Positions 33,929 through 42,556 are shown, counted from the first letter of the stretch. The stretch is 64,000 bases of DNA from Microcaldota archaeon (GCA_016212525.1 JACRGD010000010.1:463860-527859); one strand, 5' to 3'. Numbers and translations: made by a program. The notes: generated by a model from the letters alone, not told the origin.

Positions 33929-35008
33929 ATGGAAGATTTGGTAAAATCAGTCATGGGAGAAGCATCTCCAAAGCAGGAAAGCACAGAAGTTTTGAGTTCT
34001 GAAAGTATCAAGATCGTAACCGTCGGTGTCGGCGGTGCAGGAAACAATACAATAAACCGACTCATAAAGAGCGGTGTCAAGGGTACTGAGCTGGTTGCAA
34101 TCAACACAGACAAACAACACTTGAATATCGTTCACGAGCGATCCAAAAAGATCTTGATCGGTCGATCTGTAACCAAGGGTTTGGGCGCAGGAGGCTACCC
34201 GGATATTGGTGCAAAATCCGCAGAAGTAGACAGACCATTGATCGAAAAGGAACTCGAAGGCGCACACTTGGTATTCATCTGCGCAGGTATGGGTGGTGGA
34301 ACTGGTGGTGGTGCGGCTCCAATTGCAGCACAGATTGCAAAGGAGCAGGGCGCAATCGTCGTAGCCATGGTAACATATCCATTCGCATTAGAAAGAGCAA
34401 GAAAGAAGAAGGCAGAAGAATCAATTAAATTGCTCAAAAAGAACTGCGACTCAGTTATCATATTAGACAACAACCGATTGGTCCAGTTGGTACCAAACTT
34501 GCCAATGGCAGAAGCATTTGCAGTTGCAGATGAAATTCTCTCTCGGGCAATTTCGGGTCTTGTTTGGACAATCACTCAGCCATCTTTGATCAACATCGAC
34601 TTTGCTGATGTTCGAGCAATCATGGAAGGCGGAGGAGTCGGTTTCATCGCAGTCGGTGAAGGTAAGGGCAACGAAAAAGTAAGAGCAGCATCAGAAGGAG
34701 TCATCAAGAACAGACTACTTGATGTCGATTTCGAAGGCGCAAAGGGTGCACTTATTCACATCACAGGCGGATCTGATTTGACCTTGGGTGATGCCATCAA
34801 AGCAGGTGAAATGATTACCGAAAAGATGGATCCAGAAGCAAACGTCAAATGGGGTGCTCGTATCATGCAGAACTACGAGGGCAAACTAGAAATAGTTGCA
34901 ATCGTAACTGGTGTTAAAGGTGCCAGCGTTGCAGGTTCCTCAGTCGCGGCTGATGAAGAATCATCCAGTGCTCCAATATACGGACACGACTTAGAAGTTC
35001 TTGGGTAA
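33929..35008 (+). CDS. ftsZ: Cell division protein FtsZ
   Basis: Tubulin-like GTPase that forms the division ring. From ATG 33929 (GGTG upstream) it is 359 residues with an N-terminal tail, [16 protein letters not shown], the T4 nucleotide loop [12 protein letters not shown] (121-132), [11 protein letters not shown] (T6 region), and the T7 loop [11 protein letters not shown]. The T4 loop has Gly where most FtsZ have Thr in GGGTGTG. A downstream start is used because the TTG at 33866 precedes the TATA box. Codons are the most translation-tuned in the window (ATC, GGT, AAC), fitting high expression. Flanked by toxin-antitoxin modules. Confidence 0.95.
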   Translation: MEDLVKSVMGEASPKQESTEVLSSESIKIVTVGVGGAGNNTINRLIKSGVKGTELVAINTDKQHLNIVHERSKKILIGRSVTKGLGAGGYPDIGAKSAEVDRPLIEKELEGAHLVFICAGMGGGTGGGAAPIAAQIAKEQGAIVVAMVTYPFALERARKKKAEESIKLLKKNCDSVIILDNNRLVQLVPNLPMAEAFAVADEILSRAISGLVWTITQPSLINIDFADVRAIMEGGGVGFIAVGEGKGNEKVRAASEGVIKNRLLDVDFEGAKGALIHITGGSDLTLGDAIKAGEMITEKMDPEANVKWGARIMQNYEGKLEIVAIVTGVKGASVAGSSVAADEESSSAPIYGHDLEVLG

Positions 35009-35100
35009 CACCCAAAACTTCGGGTTTTGGGTTAAGATTAAAACCCAAACCTCGAGTTCTTGGGTAAAGTAATTCTAAATAATTTTCTTTATTTTTATTT
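35009..35100 (+). terminator. Tandem hairpins and T-tract after ftsZ
   Basis: ACCCAAAAC (35010-35018) pairs perfectly with GTTTTGGGT (35024-35032) around TTCGG. A second, weaker pairing ACCCAA/TTGGGT (35043-35048 with 35060-35065) follows, then a T-rich run from about 35082. A 13-bp direct repeat, AGTTCTTGGGTAA, occurs at 34996-35008 (including the ftsZ stop) and at 35055-35067. Confidence 0.65.
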
Positions 35101-35101
35101 T

Positions 35102-35554
35102 CTATTTATCTAAGCTTTTTGTAATTGCATTCTTCATAGAAACTCTCTTGATCAAAGTCGTTGGAACACGATCGAAATCCTGATCCTCAGTTACTATCGC
35201 GGTGTGGTTACATCTAAGAGCAGTAGCAACGATTATAGCATCACTGAGTTCCAGATTAAAATTCTCAGAAAAATCACTTGCCATCAAAACAATCTCCTTG
35301 TTCATTGGAAGAAAGATCAAATTTTCGATCGAACTTAAACAATGGATTGTTTCGGAAATATCCTTTCTGCTGCGCCCTATTTTTTTAAGTACAACACAGA
35401 TTTCTTGGAGCGTAACTACGCTAGCATATGCGAGAAACTGTTTTTTCTCCACGCCAGCCAGGATTCTTTCCGCATCTTTTTGAAATGCATCTCCATTTTT
35501 CAAGAATGCAATCAACACATTACCATCAATAAAAATGCTTTTAGTAGAATTCAT
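35102..35554 (-). CDS. vapC: VapC-type PIN-domain toxin, module 2
   Basis: The 150-residue PIN protein shows FIDGNVLIAFL (first Asp), TLQEICVVL (Glu), LELSDAIIVATAL (Asp) and VTEDQDFDRV (last Asp), a full set of nuclease acids. Its ATG lies inside the end of the AbrB gene, overlapping by 14 nt, with GAGGT 5 nt before it. Convergent with ftsZ, whose terminator lies between them. Confidence 0.88.
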   Translation of the reverse strand: MNSTKSIFIDGNVLIAFLKNGDAFQKDAERILAGVEKKQFLAYASVVTLQEICVVLKKIGRSRKDISETIHCLSSIENLIFLPMNKEIVLMASDFSENFNLELSDAIIVATALRCNHTAIVTEDQDFDRVPTTLIKRVSMKNAITKSLDK

Positions 35555-35771
35555 TTTCTACCTCTTGAGTTAGTTCAAGCGCAGTTTTCTTGCTGTCGAA
35601 TCGCATTTTTTTGAGCTTTAGAAGAGGGTCCTTAACGCTTTTTGCTTCTATAACTAGCCTATGACCTTCCTTGAACCAAACTATCTCATCTCCTGCTTCA
35701 AGCCCAAGCTGCTCTCGTAGTTCTATAGGAACAGTAGTCTGACATTTTTCAGTAAGTTTTGTTATGTACAT
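35541..35771 (-). CDS. vapB: AbrB/SpoVT-type antitoxin, module 2
   Basis: The 76-residue protein has the swapped-hairpin DNA-binding motif YITKLTEKCQTTVPIELREQ, LGLEAGDEIVWF, and a C-terminal toxin-neutralising helix. This is a different antitoxin class from modules 1 and 3. Half-sites for self-repression are visible upstream at 35772-35820. Confidence 0.88.
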   Translation of the reverse strand: MYITKLTEKCQTTVPIELREQLGLEAGDEIVWFKEGHRLVIEAKSVKDPLLKLKKMRFDSKKTALELTQEVENEFY

Positions 35772-35820
35772 AAGTATTACTCATTAAAGAAAGTATTAAT
35801 AAATCGGTTTTTTCATACTT
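35772..35820. promoter_or_regulatory. Repeated half-sites at the module 2 promoter
   Basis: AAGTATTA occurs at 35772-35779 and 35791-35798 (19 bp apart, about two helical turns), and its core returns inverted as ATACTT at 35815-35820. The repeats flank the TATA-like element TTTATTAATAC on the minus strand, as expected for an autoregulated toxin-antitoxin promoter. Confidence 0.4.
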
Positions 35821-35939
35821 AATTATTACCTAAGAATCCGAACCACTGGCAGTAGTTGCAGTAGTTTTTCGGGCATATGCAGAAACGTTAAAACGTCAGC
35901 AACAAAGTCATGAAAATGCGCATGAATCAATTAAAAAGA

Positions 35940-36311
35940 TCATGATTTCAAAATCTCCGAATCGAACGTTACGATCTCGCATTTCGTCTTTTTAGCAAGA
36001 TAGATAAGAGAAACATCAGCAGTGCTGAGTTTTTTTGTTTGGCAGAGAAACAACTTGAGTATTTCCGTTCGTTCAGACTCAGTAAAACTAAAGAAACGAA
36101 TATTTTTGTTTTGAGTCAGTTCCTCGTAAGCAGTCTTACATAACTCAGAGGTAGCCTTGTATTTTAGTACAGTAAGCGTCTCAAAAAGAATCACATCACA
36201 AAGAAGCAATTCTTCATCAGAAATCCTACTTGCCATTGAAATGGCCTTTTTGTAATTTGAGTCGTTTGGAAGATAGAGTGCAACCAGAAAAGAAGTATCA
36301 AGAACCTTCAC
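35940..36311 (-). CDS. vapC: VapC-type PIN-domain toxin, module 3
   Basis: From the GTG at 36311 the protein is 123 residues and begins MKVLDTSFLVALY, the usual start of this group; GGTG 7 nt upstream supports it over a GTG at 36320. Acids: LDTS (Asp), VILFETLTVL (Glu), LSTADVSLIYLA (Asp) and VTFDSEIL (Asp). It overlaps the antitoxin end by 14 nt. Arg and Lys content is high for a minus-strand gene in this region. Confidence 0.86.
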   Translation of the reverse strand: MKVLDTSFLVALYLPNDSNYKKAISMASRISDEELLLCDVILFETLTVLKYKATSELCKTAYEELTQNKNIRFFSFTESERTEILKLFLCQTKKLSTADVSLIYLAKKTKCEIVTFDSEILKS

Positions 36312-36543
36312 GAGAAACACCGTAAACTATAGCGTCGTGATCAATAACTTCGCGCTTACCTTTGTATTTTTCCCCTCGCAGTTTGGCATTTTCAAGAATC
36401 AGTTTAAAATCGAACTTTGGAGAAGCGGATTTTTTAGAATCGAGCAATTGTTGTATAACTTCGCTATAGCTGCCTTTTTGAATTTTCTTTAAGGTAGTAA
36501 GTTCTTCATATACTTTGTCATTTACGTTTATGAGCTGACTCAT
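36298..36543 (-). CDS. vapB: VapB-type ribbon-helix-helix antitoxin, module 3
   Basis: The 81-residue protein begins MSQLINVNDKVYEELTTLK, followed by SYSEVIQQLLDSK: the RHH strand and helices. The ATG at 36543 is favoured because a TATA-like TATATATAAAC lies about 28-30 nt upstream; an earlier start (36561) is possible. The promoter overlaps the palindromes GTATAC and ACATATATGT (36554-36567), likely operator sequence. Confidence 0.83.
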   Translation of the reverse strand: MSQLINVNDKVYEELTTLKKIQKGSYSEVIQQLLDSKKSASPKFDFKLILENAKLRGEKYKGKREVIDHDAIVYGVSREGS

Positions 36544-36601
36544 ATAATAGAGTGTATACATATATGTTTATATATAGATAAGAAGCTTAGCGGATGATGG
36601 A

Positions 36602-37240
36602 TCACTCAGAGTCACGCTTTATTGCCTTCTCATAATTCCCAGTTTCGTCATTTTTCTTAAACCCGCAACGCCGTGCAGTAACATCATATCTTAGGTATCC
36701 TTCTTCACCAGGTTCACTTAGGCCTTTTACTTCAGAATACATACTATTTTTCGCACCTATAACGACCAGCTTGCGGACCCATGGCATTTTCTTGGCTAGT
36801 TCTTCAATTGCAAAAATCAGAGCCTTCTCCCACCGTAAGTTTTTTTGTAGCTCTTCTTCGCCATAAGTCCCCTGAATTTGAGAAATAGTTAAAACGCCAT
36901 CCCGATCATCATAGGACGCACACGCGAGTGGCCTTTCATCCTTAGTAATAACCGCGGCTAGATGTTTATCATAATAATGAGTTTTTCTTTTAGGATCTCC
37001 GAAAAGTTTTCCATAACCGCAACTAAATCCATCCGATTCGTCATGCTCGATTCTATAACCAGAAACAGATTTACCAACTCGCGCAAAGCGAACAAGAAAA
37101 TCTTCTCCGAAAAGGACTTTTCGATCTATCGGGACAAAAGAACGCCCAATAGGAGGTTCTTCCATTAAAGATAAAATAGAATGTTGAACCTGGGGCTGCT
37201 CAGGCATTGGAGGTTTTTGGGATCGCCTTAGAACTTTCAC
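36602..37240 (-). CDS. GNAT-fold-like protein of unknown activity
   Basis: The 212-residue protein has a disordered N-terminus, then a segment that may be a GNAT acetyltransferase fold: strand YDDRDGVLTISQIQGTYGEE, helix KNLRWEKALIFAIEELAKK, strand WVRKLVVIGAKN and an end resembling the GNAT C-terminus (RYDVTARRCGFKK). The acetyl-CoA loop is not canonical, so this is a weak call. GTG start is supported by a TATA element (ATATTTAAATAG) about 26 nt upstream. It closes the block whose minus-strand genes are purine-loaded. Confidence 0.45.
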   Translation of the reverse strand: MKVLRRSQKPPMPEQPQVQHSILSLMEEPPIGRSFVPIDRKVLFGEDFLVRFARVGKSVSGYRIEHDESDGFSCGYGKLFGDPKRKTHYYDKHLAAVITKDERPLACASYDDRDGVLTISQIQGTYGEEELQKNLRWEKALIFAIEELAKKMPWVRKLVVIGAKNSMYSEVKGLSEPGEEGYLRYDVTARRCGFKKNDETGNYEKAIKRDSE

Positions 37241-37309
37241 AAATAGAAAGTGGTTATAACTATTTAAATATGGTAATGATCGAACGATCAGCTATATTTT
37301 GCCGCGGAA
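37241..37309 (-). promoter_or_regulatory. TATA box of the GNAT-like gene and start of the gene-poor stretch
   Basis: TATTTAAATA (37261-37270) is centred about 26 nt before the GTG at 37240. The next about 40 bp contain nothing recognised. Confidence 0.45.
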
Positions 37310-37483
37310 ATGAACCCTGCTGCGAAAAGCATATTTATAGCCAAAATTAACTGTAGTTACCTGCAAGGGATTGTGGGCAGAGCACGAGGTGGTTGTATGG
37401 TAGTAAGCGAAAATGGCATCTCTGAAGAAGAGAGGATGCTGCTCAAGGAAATACGAAGATGGAGAAACAGGACGATTTTTTGA
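37310..37483 (+). other. Promoter-led unit: structured RNA or very small protein
   Basis: A TATA box TATTTATAG (37332-37340) predicts transcription from about 37360. From there to a T6 run at about 37475 the strand folds well: GCATCTCT pairs with AGAG(G)ATGC (37416-37439) and GAGCA with TGCTC outside it. The same stretch has GAGGTGG 4 nt before an ATG at 37397 for a 28-residue basic peptide starting MVVSENGISEEERMLLKE; the frame is open from an ATG at 37310 (57 residues), but that start precedes the promoter. I cannot decide between non-coding RNA and small protein. Not matched to any known RNA family. Confidence 0.4.
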
Positions 37484-37681
37484 AAGCTTCAATATTTCTT
37501 TCTGCTAAAACTCTGGCGACAGAGATTTCACTAAAATTTTTTATTTCTTCTTTTTCTAAAAAATTAAAAAAATAGAAATTAGCAGGCATGATGAAGAGAA
37601 TCTGAGGGCGGTAAGGTTTGTTTCGGCAAAAACCTTAACAAATGAATTTTCTCTTATTTTGTCCTTTTCTTATTCAAATTC
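37484..37681. other. AT-rich stretch with stem-loop before the beta-propeller gene
   Basis: T- and A-rich sequence (about 37534-37578) followed by a perfect 8-bp stem TAAGGTTT/AAACCTTA (37612-37619 with 37630-37637) and a T-rich run. It probably contains the promoter of the gene at 37682. A C-box-like ATGATGA followed by CTGA occurs at 37588-37605 but lacks a full C/D layout. Confidence 0.35.
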
Positions 37682-39649
37682 ATGAAAAACAAATATTACT
37701 ATGCCTCGGCTTTGATTTTGCTAATTATTTTATTTTTCGGATGCATCAACAGACCCATCAACCCACCAATCGACCGGATAAATTCAACCACATATGAGCC
37801 AGCCAACACGACCCTAATTGAGAAAAACTACACAACCTTCGCTTCATGTAATGAATTGAATAAAGTAATAAGCCAGAGCAGATCGAGAGAAGAAAATAGT
37901 TGGGAAAAAGATGCGCTTGGAGCCGTAATTTCCACGGCCGTATCGGCAGTCTCAGTTCCAACAGCAGCACCCGTACCTCTAATGGCCGCAGACCAAAGCG
38001 CAGGAAGCCGATATTCTACAACCAATATTCAGGTTCAGGGAGTCGATGAAGCAGACACACTCAAAACAGATGGAAAGTACATATATACGATTTCTGGAAA
38101 CCGAATTAAGATAGTAAAGGCAACCCCGGCAGCACAGATGAATATTATTTCTGAGATTGAACTAGACGGAACACCAAGAGAATTCTTCATCAACCAAGAC
38201 TCGCTACTGATCTTTAGTAACCAATACGGAAGCGTATATGGAACTCAGTATGCGGGAAACGGAGCTTACGACCCGATGCCACCAACTCAGATGACCAAAG
38301 TATCACTTTATGACATTTCAGACCGAACAGAACCGAAATTAGCTCGCCAATTGTCTTTCGAAGGAGATTATGTTTCATCTAGATTAATCGGCAGCGAAGC
38401 GTATTTCATAATTAACAGCCAGATAAGCAGATATGGAACGGACAAGATTGTGCCTTTGTACAAAGATAGAAACATAGTCAGCGATGTCGCAGGCTGCAAC
38501 AATATAGGCAGACTTCCAAACATGCGACCCGAGTCGTTCGTAAGCGTCGCTTCAATATCGATGAGGGATTTTGAGCAGAAAATCGAAAAGAAAACATTTT
38601 TGGCATCGGCACAAAATATCTACGCCTCCAAAGACAACATATATCTTGCAGCAACAGAATATGAAGACGAATCGTTTGCCCAAAAAGTTGCAGATTACTA
38701 TCGGAATTATGGGAGCAAAGAAGTGACGGCAGTAAATAGAATATCGCTCTTGGGCAACGGATCGATAAGATATTCGGGCTCTACGAAAGTGGAGGGTAGA
38801 ATCCTCAACCAATTCTCCATGGACGAGTACGATGGATATTTTAGAATCGCAACTACAAGCGGACACGTATCGCGAGGCTCCGATAACGATGCAAAAAACA
38901 ACATATACGTACTTGATGAAGAACTGAAGCAGATCGGCGCACTGGAGAACCTGGCTCGCGGCGAGCAGATATACTCGGCAAGGTTCATGGGCAAAAAAGC
39001 TTATCTGGTTACATTCAAGAAAGTCGATCCGCTGTTTGTCATTGACCTTTCAGACCCGCAAGACCCTCGAGTACTTGGGAAACTGAAGATCCCTGGCTAC
39101 TCGGATTATCTGCATCCGATAGATGAAAATCATTTAATCGGAATTGGAAAGGATACAGTTGAAGCAGAAGAGGGAAATTTCGCCTGGTATCAGGGAGTAA
39201 AGATGGCGGTCTTTGATGTTTCAGATGTCAATCATCCAAAAGAAATGTTCAAGGAAATCATTGGCGAGCGGGGGAGTGATTCGCCAGTGCTAAGCGACCA
39301 TAGGGCATTTCTTTATGACCGGGAAAAGGAACTTCTGGTGATTCCGGTTTCAGTTGCAGAAGTTAGTGAAAGCCAGTATGGTCGAACTCAGGCAAATACG
39401 TATGGCCAAGAGGTTTTCCAGGGCGCATACGTATATGATTTGTCTCTTGAAGATGGGTTCGATCTTAGGGGAGAGATAACGCATCGGGAAGAAAACTATG
39501 ATCGATACGGGAACTATAGATACGAATATGACCGGGACATAACGCGCTCGCTATTTATCGGAAACACGCTCTATACCGTTTCAGAAACAATGATAAAGGC
39601 GAACTCGCTTGGAAGCCTAAGAGAATTAGGAAGCGTAGAGCTGAGATAG
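37682..39649 (+). CDS. Beta-propeller lipoprotein (PF09826 type)
   Basis: The 655-residue protein has a signal and lipobox FFGC (C20), a short linker, then a domain matching secreted proteins with a C-terminal beta-propeller (PF09826): STTNIQVQGVDEADTLKTDG and KYIYTISGNRIKI open it, and repeats with VSLYDIS, FVIDLSDPQ and AVFDVSDVNHP give the blades. Such proteins sit on the cell surface of archaea and Gram-positive bacteria; ligand unknown. The C-terminal YDLSLEDGFDL blade and final RSLFIGNTLYTVSE are complete, so the gene is intact. Confidence 0.85.
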   Translation: MKNKYYYASALILLIILFFGCINRPINPPIDRINSTTYEPANTTLIEKNYTTFASCNELNKVISQSRSREENSWEKDALGAVISTAVSAVSVPTAAPVPLMAADQSAGSRYSTTNIQVQGVDEADTLKTDGKYIYTISGNRIKIVKATPAAQMNIISEIELDGTPREFFINQDSLLIFSNQYGSVYGTQYAGNGAYDPMPPTQMTKVSLYDISDRTEPKLARQLSFEGDYVSSRLIGSEAYFIINSQISRYGTDKIVPLYKDRNIVSDVAGCNNIGRLPNMRPESFVSVASISMRDFEQKIEKKTFLASAQNIYASKDNIYLAATEYEDESFAQKVADYYRNYGSKEVTAVNRISLLGNGSIRYSGSTKVEGRILNQFSMDEYDGYFRIATTSGHVSRGSDNDAKNNIYVLDEELKQIGALENLARGEQIYSARFMGKKAYLVTFKKVDPLFVIDLSDPQDPRVLGKLKIPGYSDYLHPIDENHLIGIGKDTVEAEEGNFAWYQGVKMAVFDVSDVNHPKEMFKEIIGERGSDSPVLSDHRAFLYDREKELLVIPVSVAEVSESQYGRTQANTYGQEVFQGAYVYDLSLEDGFDLRGEITHREENYDRYGNYRYEYDRDITRSLFIGNTLYTVSETMIKANSLGSLRELGSVELR

Positions 39650-39660
39650 AAGAGAAAGGA

Positions 39661-39678
39661 AATATATTTTTATTTTTT
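39661..39678 (+). terminator. T-tract after the beta-propeller gene
   Basis: A run rich in T (TTTTATTTTTTT within 39667-39678) begins 11 nt past the stop codon and abuts the stop of the convergent unknown gene. Confidence 0.45.
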
Positions 39679-41366
39679 TAAGTGCTGCCGATCCTTGCAA
39701 TTCGATAGGCAGGACTGCCAGTCTCAGCATCTACTCCGGCTTCGCGAAGTTCCATACCAAGCTGACCTAACAACGATCGAACTGCGGCAAACTCCATCTG
39801 GTCAGTAAAACTCATGGTATCATGTGAATTTCGTCCGCCGTTTATGAAATCAACAGCCCATTGCATGATTTCGATACGATCATCAGCTGAAATTCCACGC
39901 GATTGCATATAGACCGGCTCATTTGCAGCATAGAAGTCAGCGAATGCCTGGGCAACTTCGCCTTCTTGCAAACCCATGCGACTAAGACTTCTAAGACTCG
40001 CACCATCAACCACCCGTCGAATTGGAGCAGTTATAGGTGCCAGTTCAGTAATACCAAGTGCCGAGGCGGCATTTTCGTACTCGGATCTGGTAATATCATG
40101 AGTTGAAGTAGGCCTGCCAAAGAACATTGCATCAAGTGCCCTGCCAAATCTGGGATCGCCACGCTGATCTGCAGTTCGCATACCAGTCATAAGAGCAGTC
40201 CAGTTTTCAGCACTGGTTGGAGCTGCACCATTAATCGCCCGATCAGTGAGTTCAACCTGCCAGCCCTGCCCGAAAATATAACCTTCATTAAGTCGGGAGA
40301 ATGTGAAATTGAAAGCATGTGCATCATCAACACCGGGTGCTCGCAATCGTGCAGCAAAAGCAGAAACTGCCGCGCCAACAACAGGACTGGACTGACCTCC
40401 AGGCAATCGAAGTTCGACTGGCTCGTTTCGATCGAACGAACGGATAATAGCCATTGCAACTTCCATCGGAGCTGCACGTGGCAATCGTTCATCCGGACCA
40501 AGCTCGCGGTTTTGTCGTCTCATATCCGCCATCAGGTCTGCGAGGCCAGCAGATAATTGATCATGAGTAATATGATATCGATCTAAGAGATCCGGAGGAA
40601 TTGCCCTAACTGCATTGTTCAGTTCGCGACGCTCATGATCTGAAACAATTGGAGCCGGAGCATGATGAACCGGAGTTGGACGCGTCAGAGTTGGAACGGC
40701 ACTAGAGACAGTAGTCGCAGTGTCATGAGGCTCCATAGACCGGTCATAATTAGCAAGTGCAGCCTTTGCAAAACGGAAGAAGGTCCCGTCGCCTCTTTGT
40801 ACAAAGTCGCCTACAGTCTGATTTGGATTTAGTAAAATCATAGAAGTTCCATTTCGACCAAAATATCGACTTGCTTCGGTATTGAGCGTATTTATATCTC
40901 TATAGACACCTGCCACGCCAGCAAGAGCACGATATTCATATGATCCGGGAGCATATCCAGAGGTGCCTCCATGTGGACCATATTCACGAGCTGCCTGATC
41001 TATAGGGACTTCACCAGATCGAGCGTTTTGGGGAAACATCCGATCTAACATAGCGAGCGCCTCTCGGCGTGAAACCGGATCTACATAATAGCCGCCAATA
41101 TCTTGTAAACCAGCAACCCGAGCCCGCGCAGATTCGTAGAGTTGACTGCGAGTTGTATTGCCATTATGATCAGTAGCATTATCCTGATTTCGAGCCTGAG
41201 TAATTGCAAATGAAACGCCATCATTAACCAGTTGTCCAACCTGCATTGCAGCAACCCGTATTACACGACCCTGATCATCACGAAGATTCAAATGTTGCTG
41301 CACATCTGGAATTCGATCTTCTTCTCGTCTTGCCGGAACCGGAACCGCAAACTGGAAAATGAACAT
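39678..41366 (-). CDS. Unrecognised 562-residue soluble protein
   Basis: No signal peptide or membrane segment is seen; residues 1-12 are mildly hydrophobic (FIFQFAVPVPA). The protein is rich in Arg (mostly CGA/CGG codons), Ala, Gly and Asp, and mostly helical, with repeated helix starts such as SREAL, YENAASALGI and SRMGLQEGEVAQAFADFY. The central region 220-300 is charged and proline-containing. No known motif. It ends a few bases before the T-tract of the beta-propeller gene and stands alone. Function unknown. Confidence 0.55.
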   Translation of the reverse strand: MFIFQFAVPVPARREEDRIPDVQQHLNLRDDQGRVIRVAAMQVGQLVNDGVSFAITQARNQDNATDHNGNTTRSQLYESARARVAGLQDIGGYYVDPVSRREALAMLDRMFPQNARSGEVPIDQAAREYGPHGGTSGYAPGSYEYRALAGVAGVYRDINTLNTEASRYFGRNGTSMILLNPNQTVGDFVQRGDGTFFRFAKAALANYDRSMEPHDTATTVSSAVPTLTRPTPVHHAPAPIVSDHERRELNNAVRAIPPDLLDRYHITHDQLSAGLADLMADMRRQNRELGPDERLPRAAPMEVAMAIIRSFDRNEPVELRLPGGQSSPVVGAAVSAFAARLRAPGVDDAHAFNFTFSRLNEGYIFGQGWQVELTDRAINGAAPTSAENWTALMTGMRTADQRGDPRFGRALDAMFFGRPTSTHDITRSEYENAASALGITELAPITAPIRRVVDGASLRSLSRMGLQEGEVAQAFADFYAANEPVYMQSRGISADDRIEIMQWAVDFINGGRNSHDTMSFTDQMEFAAVRSLLGQLGMELREAGVDAETGSPAYRIARIGST

Positions 41367-41472
41367 AAACTAGAACTAGAATGCTAAAATATAAAAAGGG
41401 AATAGTGTGGTTTGATCGAAAAATATGAATATCAGAACGGGCTTTAAATCAATAGGCCAAATATAAGGATTT

Positions 41473-42174
41473 GTGAAAATCAAAATTATCCATAATCCAA
41501 CTAAACAATGGGCAACCGATTTGGCAAAAGAACTAAATGCAAAACTAAAAAAAATAGGACATCAAATTGTCAGAAAAGGAGCAGACGCAACAATCTGCAT
41601 CGGCGGAGACGGGACAATCCTTTTTGCCCACCACAAAGGAAGATTGGAAGGCTCAGTACTAGGAATAGGAAGCAAAACCAGCTATATTTGCCAATTAAGA
41701 AATGATAACTGGAAAGAGCAGATTGAGCGAATACTAAGCGAACACAAAACATTCTTGGCACTAACTCTCCAAACGAGCATAAACGGAAAAAAATACGTGG
41801 CCATAAATGATTTTGTAATCCACGCAAGCAACTACCGCGTTCTGGATATGGAAGTCGAAGGCGTCTTATTCGAAGGCGATGGAGTTATAGTTTCAACCGG
41901 AGTCGGCTCTGCCGCATATGCCTACTCGGCAGGCGGTGAGAGATATAAGCCCGAAGAGGAAAAAATACAGATAGTTCCCATCTGTGCATATAAGAGAAGA
42001 CTTATTGCCAAAACATTTGGAGGAGAAAAGGAAATCGAAATAAAAGTGGGCAAGAACTGTGCATTTATCGGAGATGGAATTCTATTAACATATCTCAAAG
42101 AAGGAGAGAAGATGAGAATAAAAAGAGGAGAGAACATAACATTTTTCGAAGGAGTTGGCACCAATGACAAATGA
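41473..42174 (+). CDS. nadK: NAD kinase
   Basis: Phosphorylates NAD to NADP. The 233-residue protein (GTG start, TTTAAATC about 27 nt upstream) is at the short end of the archaeal range and shows the family motifs: CIGGDGTILFAHH (nucleotide binding), GIGSKTSYICQLRN in place of the usual GxLGF, FVIHASNYRVLDMEVEG (central Asn), and GVGSAAYAYSAGG (STG-type loop). Complete. It overlaps the small downstream gene by 11 nt, so the two are translated together. Confidence 0.9.
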   Translation: MKIKIIHNPTKQWATDLAKELNAKLKKIGHQIVRKGADATICIGGDGTILFAHHKGRLEGSVLGIGSKTSYICQLRNDNWKEQIERILSEHKTFLALTLQTSINGKKYVAINDFVIHASNYRVLDMEVEGVLFEGDGVIVSTGVGSAAYAYSAGGERYKPEEEKIQIVPICAYKRRLIAKTFGGEKEIEIKVGKNCAFIGDGILLTYLKEGEKMRIKRGENITFFEGVGTNDK

Positions 42175-42481
42175 ACTTAAAGATCAGATATTCAAACAAG
42201 GTTATGCGATGGTTCGGGTAAGAGTTGCAGGCCTAAGACAGATGCATAGGTTCGAATTAGTAATCGAGAAGACAGCCAATGGAGACATTCCTTTTCTACT
42301 AAGTAAATTGTACGTTCCGAACATGGAACTCATAAAAGTGGCCGCGGAGACAGGATTTCCGGTTCGCTGTAAAGACGTCGTAGTATTTCCATCAGGCAAG
42401 GCACCAAAAGATTTCATAATGAAACCCAAAGGCGAAACGATAAACGTCGACGCTCCGGTAATCGAAGCAGAAATAGAATAA
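42164..42481 (+). CDS. Small unrecognised protein coupled to nadK
   Basis: The 105-residue protein (ATG 42164) is predicted mixed alpha/beta, with no signal peptide. Notable stretches are AGLRQMHRFELVIEK and FPVRCKDVVVFPSGKAPKD. It overlaps the end of nadK by 11 nt, which argues for a real, coupled gene, though no family is recognised. A link to NADP metabolism is possible only by context. Confidence 0.55.
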   Translation: MTNELKDQIFKQGYAMVRVRVAGLRQMHRFELVIEKTANGDIPFLLSKLYVPNMELIKVAAETGFPVRCKDVVVFPSGKAPKDFIMKPKGETINVDAPVIEAEIE

Positions 42482-42556
42482 CGAAATCATGGCAGGGATC
42501 CTCTAGCAGGAACTTCCAGCCCTGCAATATAAAAAATCCATTGCAGACTAATATAT

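Noticed and set aside
33127..37240. Integrated element with attachment sites
   Set aside because: No integrase, tRNA or flanking direct repeats of useful length found; only composition and TA content hint at mobility.
37588..37605. C/D box RNA-like ATGATGA followed by CTGA
   Set aside because: The spacing is too short for a guide, and no C' or final D box pairs to close a kink-turn.
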